Positions 63,158 through 64,000 of a stretch of DNA of 64,000 nucleotides are shown one piece after another. Numbering within the stretch: the stretch's first letter is position 1; each line of letters begins with the position of its first letter. The position numbers and the translations under genes are program-made. This DNA comes from JAEMQF01 sp963775015. GTDB taxonomy: Bacteria > Pseudomonadota > Gammaproteobacteria > Burkholderiales > Burkholderiaceae_C. Below the pieces are notes generated by a model. That model saw only the letters and a program-made list of their open reading frames with translations. It had not been told where the DNA came from and searched no databases. The stretch lies in the NCBI GenBank assembly GCA_963775015.1, contig CAVZHI010000015.1, positions 434,001 to 498,000 of the forward strand, written 5' to 3'.

Positions 63158-63739
63158 TCAGACGATCCAGCACTGACGGTTCTGCTGCGCGCCGTTGTTC
63201 GTCGCCGCGTCGGCGCCCGAAGCCTGAACGAGGTTCCCGCCGTCGACCCGCAGACGCAGGTGGCGGCACGCCGTGTCGTGCACCTGGCTGCCGGCTGCGG
63301 CGGCGACGATCTCGTAGCCTGTGGCTGACGCCGCGGCGATCAGCAACGTGTAGTGGCCCGCGGCGGAGGTGGCGGCAACGCCGATCTCGGCGAGCGTGCC
63401 GTACGCCAGGTTGTTCGCACGCCAGCGCTCCTGCGCCGCCTGGACTTGCAGGAGGGCGACCATGGCGTCGGCGCGGCGGATTTTCTGCAATTGGCCCATG
63501 AACGACGGGTAGGCAACGCCTGACAGGACACCGGCGACGGCGACCACGAGCATGAGTTCGATCAAGGTGAAACCCTGGGCGAACTTTCGTGCCACTGCGC
63601 CGCGACAAGCGCCGCGTGATGCGCGTGTCGGCTCGATTATCAATTCGTTACCGCTGGGGGCCTGTGCGGCAACGCACCGCTCGTCCGCTGCGCCGGTCCG
63701 CTGGTCTTGGCATGAAAAGTTCGACTTCGACATCATCAT
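63158..63739 (-). CDS. Type IV pilin-like protein (PilE-like) with long or misassigned leader
   Basis: The prepilin signal FAQGFTLIELMLVVAVAGVL is unmistakable, followed by YPSFMGQLQKIRRADAMVAL, a PilE pattern. From ATG 63739, which has GGAG nine bases upstream, the leader is 56 residues, far longer than the usual 6-25. GTG 63595 gives a normal eight-residue leader (MARKFAQG) but has no clear ribosome site. In the latter case 63596-63754 would be an intergenic gap with its own promoter. The mature protein has cysteines in DTACRH and RQCWIV. It lies between fimT and pilW. Confidence 0.82.
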   Translation of the reverse strand: MMMSKSNFSCQDQRTGAADERCVAAQAPSGNELIIEPTRASRGACRGAVARKFAQGFTLIELMLVVAVAGVLSGVAYPSFMGQLQKIRRADAMVALLQVQAAQERWRANNLAYGTLAEIGVAATSAAGHYTLLIAAASATGYEIVAAAAGSQVHDTACRHLRLRVDGGNLVQASGADAATNNGAQQNRQCWIV

Positions 63740-63754
63740 GATTCTTTTCTCCGC

Positions 63755-64000
63755 TCAGCAGATCGGATAACCGGCGACGCCACCGGCAGGCGTGCAGGAG
63801 CGGACCCGCCCCATGACATTGATGACCTGGTGGATCGCCCGGCCTTGCCTGCCGAGCAGGCGAAACGTCGCGCTCGGCGTGCTCGTGCCGTGCAGCGGGT
63901 CGAACAGCACCGACCCGGCGTTCGCAGCAATCGCGACGCCCTGGCTCCCGGGCAGGTTGACGCTCTTGATTTCGCGCGCGCCGCCGCTGCACATGGCGGG
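63755..64000 (-). CDS. FimT/GspH-like pseudopilin, C-terminal fragment
   Basis: The frame runs from the right edge to the stop at 63755, giving 81 residues with REIKSVNLPGSQGVAIAANA, GSVLFDPLHGTSTPSATFRL and a tail GRVRSCTPAGGVAGYPIC. The C-terminal disulfide-forming pair and RxRSC motif match FimT/FimU/GspH minor pilins. The N-terminal signal lies outside the window. It is the first gene visible of the minor-pilin operon. Confidence 0.75.
   Translation of the reverse strand, partial: PAMCSGGAREIKSVNLPGSQGVAIAANAGSVLFDPLHGTSTPSATFRLLGRQGRAIHQVINVMGRVRSCTPAGGVAGYPIC

Overview
The window is about 64 kb of GC-rich bacterial DNA (strong G/C third-position bias, frequent GTG and TTG starts). Gene content suggests a betaproteobacterium of the order Burkholderiales: a ribD-ribE-ribB-ribH-nusB cluster with a degenerate RibA domain, a Bug-type solute-binding protein, three TRAP transporters, tolQRA, a TssQ-type lipoprotein and a type IV minor-pilin operon. 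This is inferred from family recognition and synteny; no search was run. No rRNA, tRNA, CRISPR array, prophage or insertion sequence was seen.

Layout. 1-3.6 kb: end of a coxD-coxE-coxF (XdhC-like) maturation cluster for a molybdenum hydroxylase or CO dehydrogenase, then an isolated tctC. 3.7-18.8 kb: mostly independent housekeeping and hypothetical genes (GFA protein, methyltransferase, LTA-synthase-like sulfatase, SDR, Uma2 nuclease, ABC exporter, lipoprotein, di-heme peroxidase, dodecin, M16 peptidase, DUF72). 19.5-33.9 kb: one long plus-strand catabolic locus with a fused hydantoinase/5-oxoprolinase, two amidohydrolases, a beta-hydroxyacid dehydrogenase, two complete TRAP transporters, a PdxA-family dehydrogenase and a 2-hydroxyacid dehydrogenase. 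It looks like uptake and stepwise breakdown of unidentified organic acids. 34.1-38.1 kb: sialidase-like protein, membrane protein and a second LTA-synthase-like sulfatase. 38.2-40.7 kb: a GspE/PilB-type ATPase with four tandem MshEN-like repeats. 40.9-43.7 kb: third TRAP system on the minus strand. 43.9-46.5 kb: bufferin operon (precursor, DUF692 enzyme, DUF2063 partner) followed by a YHS lipoprotein. 46.6-51.5 kb: a TVP38-flavoprotein fusion, DUF547, DUF3047 and another flavoprotein. 51.6-55.7 kb: tolA, tolR, tolQ, a TssQ-like lipoprotein and a PEGA-type Ser/Thr kinase. 55.9-59.9 kb: nusB and riboflavin biosynthesis. 59.9-64 kb: prepilin-like genes pilV, pilX, pilW, pilE and a truncated fimT/gspH, all on the minus strand.

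Two cross-cutting points matter for any reader. First, about a dozen conserved genes are broken by single frameshifts with homology continuing in the next frame. Most are repaired by removing or adding one base, which looks more like indel errors in the assembly than true pseudogenes; these genes are listed over their full span with the breakpoint given. Second, two families of palindromic repeats are present. One (core GGATCCCGGCTTTCGCCGGG) sits between genes and at gene starts. The other has inserted in frame inside the hydantoinase gene and appears to be translated.

The most notable systems are the bufferin operon, the large TRAP-linked catabolic locus, the in-frame palindromic insertion, and the ATPase with two presumed cyclic-di-GMP-binding modules.
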